DNA from: an uncultured Collinsella sp.
GTDB taxonomy: Bacteria > Actinomycetota > Coriobacteriia > Coriobacteriales > Coriobacteriaceae
Assembly: GCA_958403395.1 (NCBI GenBank)
Contig: CATXXF010000027.1
Location: 1-26,084 of the forward strand
Length of the DNA stretch: 26,084 nt
Direction of reading: 5' to 3'
The translations under genes and the position numbers were made by a program. Shown piece by piece: positions 1-7,710 of this stretch. The notes below the pieces were generated by a model. That model did not search any database and was not told the DNA's origin. It was given only the letters and a program-made list of their open reading frames with translations. Every line of letters starts with the position of its first letter. The stretch's first letter is position 1.

Positions 1-102
1 TGGGTTGAGCCATCGCTGCCCCATTCTCTTTGAGACCCGTAAGAGCAAGACATCACGTCTCCAATATTAGTGCATTTAAAGTGAGAAAAGCCGTCAGAAC
101 AC

Positions 103-131
103 TTGCGCGGATTTGCGATGTCCCGTATCAT
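103..131 (+). promoter_or_regulatory. Candidate promoter of tRNA-Thr
   Basis: A -35-like TTGCGC (103-108) and a -10-like TATCAT (126-131) are separated by 17 bases. They lie about 40 bases upstream of the mature tRNA 5' end. The call rests on spacing and partial consensus match only. Confidence 0.35.
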
Positions 132-170
132 AGACAGCCGTTGACGCCTCAGTTGCGTCATCACATGGCC

Positions 171-246
171 GCCAGCGTAGCTCAGTTGGTAGAGCACCGC
201 TCTCGTAAAGCGGGGGTCACCGGTTCGAGCCCGGTCGCTGGCTCCA
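171..246 (+). tRNA. tRNA-Thr (anticodon CGT)
   Basis: A full cloverleaf can be folded. The acceptor stem GCCAGCG (171-177) pairs with CGCTGGC (236-242). The D-arm is 180-195. The anticodon stem CCGCT/AGCGG encloses the loop CTCGTAA, which gives anticodon CGT (204-206), reading ACG. The T-arm has a TTCGAGC loop. The discriminator is T and the CCA end is encoded (244-246). Total length is 76 bases. A strong terminator follows directly. The gene lies at the left edge of the amino-sugar island, and homology between the two long direct repeats begins just after its terminator. Confidence 0.96.
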
Positions 247-257
247 TTGCACAAGAT

Positions 258-280
258 AGCCGCCTTCGGGCGGCTTTTTT
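258..280 (+). terminator. Terminator of tRNA-Thr
   Basis: A perfect 7-bp stem AGCCGCC/GGCGGCT with a TTCG tetraloop is followed by a run of T. It lies 12 bases after the tRNA CCA end. Confidence 0.93.
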
Positions 281-350
281 GTTGCCGATTTCGAGCGCAC
301 ATCCGCCAATGCAAGCACATCGCCGCCGGCAACTCCCCACTCAACAACAA

Positions 351-396
351 GCCCCGCCAACCGCAATCCCAAAAGGAACCGCGATCAGCGGGGCCC
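351..396 (-). terminator. Terminator downstream of yhcH copy 1
   Basis: Read on the minus strand, a long hairpin (CCCCGC paired with GCGGGG, then a second stem of about 10 pairs including G-T pairs around a TTTT loop) is followed by a T-rich CTTGTTGTT tail. It begins about 60 bases after the yhcH1 stop. The matching place after yhcH2 also has a hairpin terminator, but of different sequence. Confidence 0.7.
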
Positions 397-454
397 TAGC
401 GCGCTCCCCCAAGGGATAACGCTCGTAACACGGACAGCTCAGCCGAGCAGTTCG

Positions 455-928
455 TTACTCCTCCCAGTAAGCATCTGCAAGCAGCTTAAAGCAGATCTTC
501 TTGACCGGCTGCGCGCCATCGCCCGGGAACTCGAGCGTGGGCATATGAGGCTCGCCGGCAACGAACAGCGCAAACTTGTCGTCGGCAAGATCGCCGGCAA
601 TCGAGGCGTCGGAATCGACCAGATCGTAGTCGTCCTTCTCGTCAAACTCCTGGACCAGCGTCAGGCTGCCCGTGGCAACCTTAAAGGCCTCGCGACCCTC
701 GACGTCGATCTGCAGGTCGTGATAGCGCTGATGCGTCTCGTAGTGAGCCTCGGCCTCGGGACGCGTCGTGGGAGCCATGACGTTCGCAAAGACCTTGTCG
801 CCCAGAATCTGATGGCTGCCGACCTCGAGCTGCGCCGGGTCGTTCTCCTCGAGCCAGTCGATCAGCACGTCGAGGCCCTTGAGCATTCCGCGGTACTCCT
901 CGATATCGCCCAATGCACCGTAAATCAT
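455..928 (-). CDS. YhcH/YjgK/YiaL family protein, copy 1
   Basis: This 157-residue protein has the length and look of the YhcH/YjgK/YiaL family, which has a cupin-like beta-barrel fold. The family includes sugar mutarotase-like proteins of sialic-acid loci (NanQ) and the EbgC subunit, and is usually found beside sugar catabolism genes. It starts MIYGALGDIEEYRG, and an AGAGGGG Shine-Dalgarno sequence lies about 7 bases upstream. The His-containing segment YETHQRYHDLQ is typical of the family. The protein is identical in every residue to the copy at 13081-13554. Only the stop codon (TAA here, TAG there) and one silent change near the end were seen. It lies 32 bases after a nagA remnant and downstream of lacC on the same strand. 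Its exact substrate is unknown; anomerisation of an amino sugar is an inference. Confidence 0.9.
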   Translation of the reverse strand: MIYGALGDIEEYRGMLKGLDVLIDWLEENDPAQLEVGSHQILGDKVFANVMAPTTRPEAEAHYETHQRYHDLQIDVEGREAFKVATGSLTLVQEFDEKDDYDLVDSDASIAGDLADDKFALFVAGEPHMPTLEFPGDGAQPVKKICFKLLADAYWEE

Positions 929-960
929 CTAAATCCCCTCTCGGATCGTTTCTTTGGCGG

Positions 961-1092
961 CTACTCGGTAAACGCGTTACCGACGCTGTTGCCACCCACA
1001 TACGTCTCGACCAGGGTAAGGTCGGGATTGAACACGACAACGTCGGCGTCGCGCCCCGACATAATGCTATCGCACTTGTCGTCGACATGAGC
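961..1092 (-). pseudogene. nagA: 3' remnant of a third nagA gene
   Basis: The minus-strand frame ending at the stop at 961-963 reads as the last 43 residues of N-acetylglucosamine-6-phosphate deacetylase (ending VETYVGGNSVGNAFTE), the same end as nagA2. No start codon or upstream part is present: homology stops at about 1092, and the lacC stop lies 33 bases further on. Bases 961-1040 match nagA2 exactly. Bases 1041-1090 differ from both nagA1 and nagA2 and carry changes at conserved positions (GSIMPG is DSIMSG here). It is therefore a leftover of a distinct allele, not a fresh copy. It keeps the nagA-to-yhcH spacing of the intact locus. Confidence 0.88.
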
Positions 1093-1125
1093 TAGCAATC
1101 GATGCCGGGGCCGACGCCCAAGCCC

Positions 1126-2061
1126 TTACAGCTCGGTCACGACAACGCCGTTGTAGACCTCGTCCCAACGGTCCATGACTAGATGGCCGGTCATGGGATC
1201 CATGGCATTGAGCTTGCCGCAGGTGTTGGCGGTACGCAGCACCGTCTCGTCGTCGGCGCCGGCAGCAATCGCATGTGCGAAGCCGGCAATGGTCGAATCG
1301 CCAGAGCCCGTGGCGTTAACCGCAGGGATATCGGGCGTCTTTGCGCGGAACGCACGGCCATTGTGGAAGCCAACGGAGCCGGCAGCACCCATGGACACGA
1401 CGACCCAGGGGATATCGGAGAAGCGGGCATCAGAGGCGAGCGCGGCGCGGAGCTCGTCCACATCGTCGGTGGTAAAGCTCGTGCCCAGAAGGCCGTTGAT
1501 CTCGGTCAGGTTAGGCTTGACCAGCTCGGGTTTAATTTCGGACTTAAGGGCGGCCTCGAGCGAAGCACCCGAGGTATCGAGCAGCACCTTGGCGCCGGCG
1601 TTCTCGGCAATGCCCGTGATCTTGGCATAGTAGTCTGCCTCGACACCGCGGGGCAGCGAACCCGAAATGGTTACGACGTCGGCCTTGCCCGCAAGCTCGG
1701 TAAACTTGGCGGTAAAGGCATCGAGCTCCTCGGGGGCAATTGTCGGGCCGCTCTCGAGCAGCTCGGTCTGGTTGCCGGCGTGGAGTATGTTGAGGCAAAT
1801 GCGAGTCTCGCCCTTGATGGGCACAAAGTCGTTGTTAATACCGTTGGCGTCCATGAGCTCAGCCATGTAGGCGCCCATGTGGCCGCCGAGCAGACCGGTT
1901 GCCACAACGTCGTCGCCCAGCTGACCCAGCACACGGGCCACGTTGAGGCCCTTGCCGCCGGCGGTCTTTTCGGGCGTCACACGGTTAACGTCGTCGATAA
2001 TGAGCTCATCGAGCTGATAGCGCGTATCGACAGACGGGTTCATCGTAACGGTGAGGATCAT
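1126..2061 (-). CDS. lacC: Tagatose-6-phosphate kinase (PfkB family)
   Basis: This 311-residue PfkB-family sugar-phosphate kinase closely resembles streptococcal LacC from memory, especially at the start (MILTVTMNPSVDTRYQLDEL) and in the C-terminal MTGHLVMDRW stretch. The PfkB signature GGKGLNVARV is at residues 35-44, and the anion-hole/catalytic motif GSGDS, with Asp255 as the predicted base, is at 252-256. The expected reaction is ATP-dependent phosphorylation of tagatose-6-phosphate to tagatose-1,6-bisphosphate in the cytoplasm, the step after AgaS. AAGGAG lies 6 bases before the ATG. It sits 59 bases downstream of the LacX-type epimerase, probably in one operon. 1-Phosphofructokinase is the main alternative and shares the fold. 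No tagatose-bisphosphate aldolase gene is visible in the window. Confidence 0.87.
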   Translation of the reverse strand: MILTVTMNPSVDTRYQLDELIIDDVNRVTPEKTAGGKGLNVARVLGQLGDDVVATGLLGGHMGAYMAELMDANGINNDFVPIKGETRICLNILHAGNQTELLESGPTIAPEELDAFTAKFTELAGKADVVTISGSLPRGVEADYYAKITGIAENAGAKVLLDTSGASLEAALKSEIKPELVKPNLTEINGLLGTSFTTDDVDELRAALASDARFSDIPWVVVSMGAAGSVGFHNGRAFRAKTPDIPAVNATGSGDSTIAGFAHAIAAGADDETVLRTANTCGKLNAMDPMTGHLVMDRWDEVYNGVVVTEL

Positions 2062-2120
2062 TTTTAGCTCCTTATCTCGCAGGCTCCTTATGCCTCGCGA
2101 TACGAGTCGACAATACGGAA

Positions 2121-3002
2121 TTACAGAATCTCAATCGTGAACGAGCGAACGACGGTCTCCTTGGGCTTAGCGACAAGGCAGCCGCGCTTATGCTCAAGTA
2201 CGTCGTCCTCATCGGAACAGGTCGAAAGGCCGCCCCAGGGCTCAACCGCCACAAAATCGCCCTCGGGCTTACTCCACACAATGAGATACGGAAAGCCCTC
2301 AAAGCTCAGGCGGACGCCCTTGTCCTCCCCCTTCTTGGAAAGCGTGACCTGACGGCTCTCGAGCACATCAAAGATGGTCTCCGCAAAATCGAAGAGCTCA
2401 TGCGACAGAGGCAGTGTCTTTCCCACCATGGGGTTCTTGGAGCGATTGGTCACGTCAATCAGGCCAGTCGAGGGGACGGCAGTGCAAAGCTCCGCAGCCT
2501 CGTCCTTCTCAAAGCGCAACTCGTAGTCCGTATAGGCCTCGCCCTCATCGAGCGGACACCTAAAGCCGGGATGACCGCCGATAAAGAACGGCATGTCCTC
2601 GGTTCCCTCGTTGGTCACCTCATAGGAGACGCGCACGGCAGCGTCCTCGAGCGTATAGCGAGCGACAAGCTTAAACGGATACGGATAATCACTCAGCAGC
2701 GCGGCGTTATTCTCCGAAGCCAGGCACATCACCAGCTCGTTTTCGCCTTGGCTCAGCAGCTTCCACTCCTGTTTGCGCGCAAACCCGTGGCGAGCGAGCT
2801 TTACATGATGCCCGGCAAACGTCATGGCGCTGTTGTCGCGCAAGCCTCCGCAAATCGGGAAGCAAATCGGTGCTTGGCCGGACCACACGGCGGGATCGCC
2901 CTGCCACAAGTACTCGCGACCTCCAGCCTCAATCGAGGTAAACGAACCACCAGCCGTGGACACCTTAATAGAAATCGAATCGTTGGAGAGAGCGTATTTC
3001 AT
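2121..3002 (-). CDS. Aldose 1-epimerase family protein, LacX type
   Basis: This 293-residue protein has the galactose-mutarotase-like beta-sandwich features of the LacX branch. The first conserved histidine is in the ARHGFAR segment (about residue 72). The second His and neighbouring residues are in GGHPGFRCPL (about 142-151). An acidic C-terminal region with FVAVEPWGGLS follows, carrying the conserved Glu. Members interconvert sugar anomers; LacX is encoded in Lactococcus lac operons for tagatose-6-phosphate metabolism, and galM lies in the pneumococcal bgaC locus. It is the first gene of an apparent lacX-like/lacC operon. AAAGGA lies upstream of the ATG. It is divergent from the flavodoxin-like gene, so the 155 bases between them must carry both promoters. 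The substrate (galactose, GalNAc or a phosphate ester) cannot be told from sequence. Confidence 0.85.
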   Translation of the reverse strand: MKYALSNDSISIKVSTAGGSFTSIEAGGREYLWQGDPAVWSGQAPICFPICGGLRDNSAMTFAGHHVKLARHGFARKQEWKLLSQGENELVMCLASENNAALLSDYPYPFKLVARYTLEDAAVRVSYEVTNEGTEDMPFFIGGHPGFRCPLDEGEAYTDYELRFEKDEAAELCTAVPSTGLIDVTNRSKNPMVGKTLPLSHELFDFAETIFDVLESRQVTLSKKGEDKGVRLSFEGFPYLIVWSKPEGDFVAVEPWGGLSTCSDEDDVLEHKRGCLVAKPKETVVRSFTIEIL

Positions 3003-3157
3003 TGCCCATCCTTTCGAACAACTGCTTTTGCTCGCAAGTACCTGTCTCGGCCCTGACCAAAGGACAAACCCGCACGTTCACCGATGCATCCGGTATCCCA
3101 GGCATGCAACGGGGCACCATACAAACATTGATGCAATTACAGCTGAAAGGCCTTCTT

Positions 3158-3742
3158 ATGCGAACCATCATCCTCTATGCCTCGCGCCACCACGGCAATA
3201 CGAAAAAGCTCGTGGACGCCATCGTCGAGGCGCACCCCGAAATCGATACCCTCGACGTCAAGGCGCTTGGCAAAAACGAGTACCCCGACCTGCACGAATA
3301 CCATCTGATTGGCGTCGCCACGGGCATCTATTACTCCGAGATCGACAAGGACATGGCGCGCGTGCTCACGAACGTGCTGCAGCCGCAGAACAAGGTGTTT
3401 GGCCTTATGACCTACGGTGGCAAAAACAAGTGGTACGGCAAGGATATCGATGGTATCTGCCGCATGAGGCAGGCCATCTTTATGGAGGTCTACGGCTGCC
3501 CCGGCTTTGATACGTGGGGGCCGTTCAAACTCACCGGCGGTGTCCAAAAGGGACACCCGACCGCTGAAGAAATTAAGGGCGCCGTCGACTTCTTCGACAA
3601 AATCGAAGACGAGTACGGCGACATCATCGTCGAAGAGTATGCCAAGCGCGTGAAGCGTCTAGCCTACGAGAAGGAGCATCCTGCAGGAGGCCTGGTGGCC
3701 GGCGTCAAGCGCACGGCAAAGAAGATCGCTAACAAGCTGTAA
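3158..3742 (+). CDS. Flavodoxin-domain protein
   Basis: This 194-residue protein begins MRTIILYASRHHGNTKKLVD. The beta1-loop-alpha1 segment (residues 4-20, SRHHGNTKK) matches the phosphate-binding FMN loop of flavodoxins. A GVATGIYYSEI segment (about 50-60) and a Cys/Gly-rich VYGCPGFDTWGPF region follow. The last 30 residues are basic and may form a helix. The open frame extends upstream to 3002, but GAAAGG sits 8 bases before the ATG at 3158, and the extension does not look like coding sequence. It would carry electrons with FMN in the cytoplasm; its partner is unknown. It is the only protein-coding gene on the plus strand here and has its own terminator, so it is not part of the sugar operons. 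Confidence 0.8.
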   Translation: MRTIILYASRHHGNTKKLVDAIVEAHPEIDTLDVKALGKNEYPDLHEYHLIGVATGIYYSEIDKDMARVLTNVLQPQNKVFGLMTYGGKNKWYGKDIDGICRMRQAIFMEVYGCPGFDTWGPFKLTGGVQKGHPTAEEIKGAVDFFDKIEDEYGDIIVEEYAKRVKRLAYEKEHPAGGLVAGVKRTAKKIANKL

Positions 3743-3773
3743 CTGTAAAGGTGCTTTTGAGCGTTTAACCCAT

Positions 3774-3810
3774 ACGGCGGGTCCGAGCAGATTCGGGCCC
3801 GCCGTTTTTT
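3774..3810 (+). terminator. Terminator of the flavodoxin-like gene
   Basis: The stem ACGGCGGG/CCCGCCGT is extended by CCGA/TCGG and followed by six T. It starts 32 bases after the stop. It lies between convergent genes, but the T-run serves only the plus strand. Confidence 0.88.
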
Positions 3811-3816
3811 CTATCG

Positions 3817-4986
3817 TTACTCGGTAAAGGCGTTGCCGACGCTCTGACCGCCAACATACGTCTCGACGAGGGTGAGCTCATGGTCGAACACGACAAAGTC
3901 GGCGTCGCAACCTGGCATGATGCTGCCGCACTTATCCTCGATGTGCGCAGAGCGAGCCGGCACCTCGGTTGCCATGCGAATGGCGATATCGGCGCTGGCG
4001 ATGCCCCAGTCGACGATGTTCTTGACGCCCTGGGCAAGCGTGAGCACCGAGCCGGCAATGCTCTTGCCGTCGGCGAGCCAGCACAGGTTGTCCTTCATGA
4101 TGACGTCCATGCCACCACTGGTGTAGCTGCCCTCGGGCATGCCGCCGCAACCCAGGCAGTCGGTAATGAGCACCGTGTGCTGCCAGCCCTTGGCCTGCAG
4201 CAGCGCCTTGATGGCAGCAGGGTTAACGTGCTTGCCGTCACAGATGATCTCGGCGTAGGTCTCGGGCGTGGACATGGCAGCGCCCACGACACCGGGCTCA
4301 CGGTGATGCAGCCCGCGCTGGCCGTTATAGGTATGCGTAAAGCAGCTGGCACCGGCGTTGATGGCAGCGATGCACTCATCGTAGGTGGCGTCGGAGTGAC
4401 CGATGCTGGTCACCACACCCTTGGCGTTCAGAGCAGCCGCATAAGCAGCGGCACCGTCGCGCTCGGCCGCCATGGCGCTCTTGACGATGCGACCGCCGGC
4501 GGCCTCCTGCCACTGATCGAAGATCTCCTCGGAGGGATCGATAAGATAAGCGGGGTTCTGCGCGCCCACGTGCTTCATGGTAAAGAAGGGGCCCTCCAGG
4601 TAGATGCCCTGAATGCGAGCACCGCAGAAGTCGGGGCCGCGACCCTCGTCCGCCTGAGCGATGGCGGCGCAGGCGTCCTTGATCTGCTCGACGCCATCGG
4701 TGAACGTCGTGGGCAGCCAGCTGGTGGTACCGCGACGGGCGAGCTCGGTCGAGCTGATATCGATGCCCACGGGATCATTATCGGTAGTTGAGTGGTTGTA
4801 GAAGCCATGGATGTGAGTATCGACCATACCCGGTGCGATCCACGACCCTGTGTAGTCCTTAATCTCACAAGAGGGCTCGTCGGCCTGCCAGGCGCCAAAG
4901 ACGCCATCCTCGACCATAAGATAGCCGCCCAGTTGCGGGCCTGCCGGCAAGAAGAACTTGTCAGCCTTAATTGCGTACGTGCTCAT
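3817..4986 (-). CDS. nagA: N-acetyl-hexosamine-6-phosphate deacetylase, copy 1
   Basis: This 389-residue amidohydrolase hydrolyses the acetyl group of GlcNAc-6-P or, given its neighbours agaS and lacC, probably GalNAc-6-P (AgaA role). The metal site is visible: the HIH motif (His58, His60), Glu131 in LEGPF, His197 in GHSDAT and His218 in THTYNG. The catalytic Asp276 is in ITDCLG. I chose the ATG at 4986 over an in-frame GTG two codons earlier because AAGGAG lies 5 bases before it and nagA2 starts at the same residue. It differs from nagA2 at about 30 of 389 positions (about 92% identity), with all catalytic residues kept. It lies downstream of agaS but behind a strong terminator, so it probably needs its own promoter or readthrough. 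Which paralog acts on GalNAc-6-P is an inference from position. Confidence 0.93.
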   Translation of the reverse strand: MSTYAIKADKFFLPAGPQLGGYLMVEDGVFGAWQADEPSCEIKDYTGSWIAPGMVDTHIHGFYNHSTTDNDPVGIDISSTELARRGTTSWLPTTFTDGVEQIKDACAAIAQADEGRGPDFCGARIQGIYLEGPFFTMKHVGAQNPAYLIDPSEEIFDQWQEAAGGRIVKSAMAAERDGAAAYAAALNAKGVVTSIGHSDATYDECIAAINAGASCFTHTYNGQRGLHHREPGVVGAAMSTPETYAEIICDGKHVNPAAIKALLQAKGWQHTVLITDCLGCGGMPEGSYTSGGMDVIMKDNLCWLADGKSIAGSVLTLAQGVKNIVDWGIASADIAIRMATEVPARSAHIEDKCGSIMPGCDADFVVFDHELTLVETYVGGQSVGNAFTE

Positions 4987-5040
4987 ATGCACTCCTTGCT
5001 TTAAAGCAGTTGACTGTGGTGATGCTATACCCAGCTCAGG

Positions 5041-5083
5041 TAAAACAAAAAGCGCCCGCCCGCCGTTATGAGCGGACGGGCGC
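5041..5083 (-). terminator. Terminator downstream of agaS
   Basis: On the minus strand, a 12-bp GC-rich stem (5072-5083 paired with 5052-5063) is followed by TTTTTG and more T. It starts about 19 bases after the agaS stop and separates agaS from nagA1. Confidence 0.88.
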
Positions 5084-5101
5084 CCTTACAGAGGGACGCG
5101 A

Positions 5102-6268
5102 CTAAGCGGTGAAGGGGTGAATCGTCACGCCCTTAACCACGCGGTTGACCGTACCGGTGGGGCTCGGCGTATCGGGCGTGTTGCCCACGCGCACGGAGTT
5201 GAGCAGGCTGATGGCCTGGGCAAACATCACGAACGGCAGAGCGAGGTAGCCCTCGGGAAGCGCTTCGTAGCCCTTAAAGGTGAAGGACTCACCCTCATAG
5301 ACGGTGGCACCTTCCTGCTGAACGGCGATGGTGTGCTGAGCGATCTCGTCGCCACCGATCTCGTTGAGGATGTCGATGTCGTACTGACGGGTGTAGGCGT
5401 CGTTGTTGACGAACACGAAGACGAGCGTCTTATCGTCGACAAAGGACTTAGGTCCATGACGATAGCCCATGGAGGTGTCGTAGGAAGTAGCGACCAGACC
5501 GTGAGCCAGCTCGAGGATCTTGAGCTGGCTCTCCTGGGCAAGGCCACCGAAGGAGCCAGAACCCAAGTAGGTCACGCGGTTGAAGTCGCCAGCCAGGTAA
5601 TCGGCGATCTCGGGCTCACGGGAGATGACCTCCTCGCCCATCTTGGCGATGGTCTCGACCCACTCGGCCTTCTGCTCGTCAGAGGCAGTGTCGAAAATAA
5701 GGGTGGAGAGCAGGGTCATGCAGGAATAAGAACCGGTCATGGCGAAGCCCTTGTCGTTGGCGCGCGGAATGAGCAGCGTCAGCGCGTTGGGATCATCGGC
5801 AGACTCGACAGCGAGCTTGCCCTCGGGAGCGCAGGTGATGTTGAGGAACTTGACGTTGTGGACGAGCTCCTTGGCAACGGCAACGGCGGCAAGGCTCTCG
5901 GGGCTGTTGCCAGAGCGGGCAAAGGAAACCACGAGCGTGGGATCCTCGGCGCGCAGGAAGTCGCGCGGGGCGCTCACGATGTCGGTCGTGGCGATGGGCT
6001 TAAAGTCGTAGAGATCAGTGTTGCCAGCGTGACGCAGGTACGGGGCGCAGGTATCGCCAACGTAGTCGGACGTACCGGCACCGGTGAAGACAACGGACAG
6101 ACGACCCTCGCCCATGGCGCGAGCCTCGGCCAGGAAGGCCTCGATGGCCTCCTTGTTCTCGCGATAGATGTTGAGCGTATCACGCCAAAGCTCGGGCTGC
6201 TGAGCAATCTCGGCCGTGGTGATCTGGGCGCCGAGCTCGGTGAGCTCCTCGACACTCTTCTCGAACAT
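5102..6268 (-). CDS. agaS: Galactosamine-6-phosphate deaminase/isomerase (SIS domains)
   Basis: This 388-residue protein with two SIS (sugar isomerase) domains matches AgaS in length and layout. The first SIS domain (about residues 55-200) shows the phosphosugar-binding VFTGAGTSDYVGD and SFARSGNSPES segments. The second (about 215-370) contains YLGSGSFGGLA and GYRHGPKSFVDD. AgaS converts galactosamine-6-phosphate to tagatose-6-phosphate and ammonia, feeding LacC. AGAGG lies 8 bases before the ATG. The gene follows the GntR regulator gene by 110 bases and is closed by a strong terminator. Glucosamine-6-phosphate isomerising activity is possible, but the bgaC and mannose-family PTS neighbours favour galactosamine. 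Confidence 0.92.
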   Translation of the reverse strand: MFEKSVEELTELGAQITTAEIAQQPELWRDTLNIYRENKEAIEAFLAEARAMGEGRLSVVFTGAGTSDYVGDTCAPYLRHAGNTDLYDFKPIATTDIVSAPRDFLRAEDPTLVVSFARSGNSPESLAAVAVAKELVHNVKFLNITCAPEGKLAVESADDPNALTLLIPRANDKGFAMTGSYSCMTLLSTLIFDTASDEQKAEWVETIAKMGEEVISREPEIADYLAGDFNRVTYLGSGSFGGLAQESQLKILELAHGLVATSYDTSMGYRHGPKSFVDDKTLVFVFVNNDAYTRQYDIDILNEIGGDEIAQHTIAVQQEGATVYEGESFTFKGYEALPEGYLALPFVMFAQAISLLNSVRVGNTPDTPSPTGTVNRVVKGVTIHPFTA

Positions 6269-6378
6269 TTCTAATACCTCTTTCTTTACTAAATTGTCTG
6301 ATATATAAAGACTTAATCTGAAAAGTAAATCGGGTAGTAGTCATAGGCTGTTTTTCTTTCGTTAACACTCGTATCCGA

Positions 6379-7113
6379 TCACAGAGTATCTCGATAATGA
6401 GAAATCCTGTACTTAAACTTGTCCGCACGAGCCACCGAAAGCGTAAACTCGACAACATCATTTTGGGTGTTGTGAGTAGTTCGGACTATGTCCAGAACTG
6501 GCGCACCCTCACCAATACCTAGAAGCCGAGCGTCACATGGACGTGCTATACCCGCAGAGAACTCCTCATCCGCTACTCGAATTTTCTGCTGATAATCCTG
6601 CTCAATGACATCGTAAAGGGGCTTCTGTTCGAGTAGAGGACGCTTGAGTGAAATAAAGAGCCTTGCTGGAAGATAGCTACGCTCAACCATCATAGGAATA
6701 CCATCTGCCATTCGTAAACGTTTGAGTTTTAATACCTTTTCACCCAAATGAATCCCCATTTGCATCGAGAGCGTTTTATCTGCTTCCATTTCACAGAACT
6801 CTAAGATGGTTGTTTCTGGCAGCCGGCCCATCGCTTTCATCTGTTCAGTAAAACTGTACGATTGGGTAAGATTTGTTGCTTGAGCTAGTCGATCGGCAAC
6901 AAACGTACCGCGACCTTGTTTTCGCACAATCCGACCAAGATACTCAAGTTCCTGAATTGCAAGCCGGACAGTCGACCGCGAAAGCCCGAAACGTTCGGCA
7001 AGCTCACGTTCGGACGGAATCAAATCACCTGGCTGATATTCATGATCAATTTTTTCGATCAGAATATCTACGAGCTGTTCATATAGCGGTTGTCCGTGCC
7101 TCTTGCACGTCAT
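6379..7113 (-). CDS. GntR/HutC-family regulator with UTRA domain, copy 1
   Basis: This 244-residue regulator has an N-terminal winged helix-turn-helix (residues 8-75; PSERELAERFGLSRSTVRLA is the HTH) and a C-terminal UTRA effector domain (about 95-235). The family includes NagR, DasR and AgaR2-type repressors that bind amino-sugar phosphates. The start was set at the ATG at 7113, since GGAG lies 6 bases upstream; an in-frame GTG four codons earlier is less likely. It is roughly 60% identical to the regulator at 14900, with a nearly identical recognition helix, so both may bind the same operator. Its DNA is markedly less GC-rich (about 47% in a sampled line) than nagA1 or agaS. It lies between EIIA and agaS and probably controls the PTS-agaS genes. 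Confidence 0.92.
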   Translation of the reverse strand: MTCKRHGQPLYEQLVDILIEKIDHEYQPGDLIPSERELAERFGLSRSTVRLAIQELEYLGRIVRKQGRGTFVADRLAQATNLTQSYSFTEQMKAMGRLPETTILEFCEMEADKTLSMQMGIHLGEKVLKLKRLRMADGIPMMVERSYLPARLFISLKRPLLEQKPLYDVIEQDYQQKIRVADEEFSAGIARPCDARLLGIGEGAPVLDIVRTTHNTQNDVVEFTLSVARADKFKYRISHYRDTL

Positions 7114-7200
7114 GATATTCTCCACGTAATGAGCAATTGACCAATACTTCAGCCTTCAGGTAACGCACCAACATGTCCAATAAATGGGCTAATAGCGACA

Positions 7201-7629
7201 CTACAGCTCATCGTCTTCATCATCGTCAGCACTCTCGAGTTTCTTGAGATCGACTCCCTCACGACCAACGACCCGTGCGCGTTCGGCAAGTTCATCAAGC
7301 GTTGGGTCTCCAAACGCACGCGTCATAACGAGCTCCACCAACATAGGTAGATTTGTTCCGGTGACAACGGTCACGTTATCGAGCTCAGTCGTCATTGGGA
7401 TAGCTTGATTGAACGGAGTACCGCCAAGCAAATCAACAAACACCAATACGCCATCACAAGCTTGACGCATCTTGGCAATGCAGGTTCGCAAATCATCACC
7501 AAAAGTAACCGCCTCCGAGCCCGCAAAAGGAACTACCTCAAAATTAGGCTGTTCGCCGGCGACCATATCCACAGCGCTTTTCAAACCAGGTGCAAACTGA
7601 CCGTGACCAGTTAGTACAAATCCAATCAT
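7201..7629 (-). CDS. PTS mannose-family EIIA component
   Basis: This 142-residue protein is a mannose-family EIIA domain. The phosphorylated histidine is predicted at His9 in FVLTGHGQFAPG. The FVDLLGGTPFNQA segment (about residues 66-78), which lines the active site, is also clear. It receives phosphate from HPr and passes it to EIIB. The C-terminus is very acidic (ADDDEDDEL), beyond the usual domain end. The Shine-Dalgarno sequence is weak (GAAAG). It lies between the unknown 207-residue membrane protein gene and the regulator gene, at a distance from the other PTS genes as in the pneumococcal gad/aga locus. The predicted substrate is GalNAc or Gal-beta-1,3-hexosamine; the specificity is inferred from context. 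Confidence 0.92.
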   Translation of the reverse strand: MIGFVLTGHGQFAPGLKSAVDMVAGEQPNFEVVPFAGSEAVTFGDDLRTCIAKMRQACDGVLVFVDLLGGTPFNQAIPMTTELDNVTVVTGTNLPMLVELVMTRAFGDPTLDELAERARVVGREGVDLKKLESADDDEDDEL

Positions 7630-7710
7630 TCTATCTATCTTTCTACCGTTCGCTTTCTCTAGCCAAAGAACCCCTCAAAAGGGCTCTTACGACCACTGCA
7701 TCATTAAAGT

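Larger units (their letters stand above)
281..1092. repeat. Long direct repeat, left copy (yhcH1 and nagA 3' end)
   Basis: This segment is homologous, in the same orientation, to 12902-13718. It covers the yhcH downstream region, yhcH itself and the last 43 codons of nagA. The part from about 474 to 1040 appears base-for-base identical to 13100-13666 (offset 12626). The 281-437 part is recognisable but clearly diverged. The 1041-1090 part has about 11 differences in 50 bases. Homology starts at the end of the tRNA terminator and fades after 1092. Confidence 0.9.

Noticed and set aside
171..246. tRNA-Thr as an integrase attachment site
   Set aside because: No integrase gene and no second copy of the tRNA 3' end was found in the window. 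The long repeats better explain the island.
30..419. Plus-strand open frame covering the tRNA
   Set aside because: It runs through the tRNA-Thr and its terminator, so it cannot be a real gene.
545..1090. Long plus-strand open frame opposite yhcH1, with a near-copy at 13171-13716
   Set aside because: The two are alike only because the underlying DNA is duplicated. It is the antisense of yhcH and nagA, with no ribosome site or recognisable fold.
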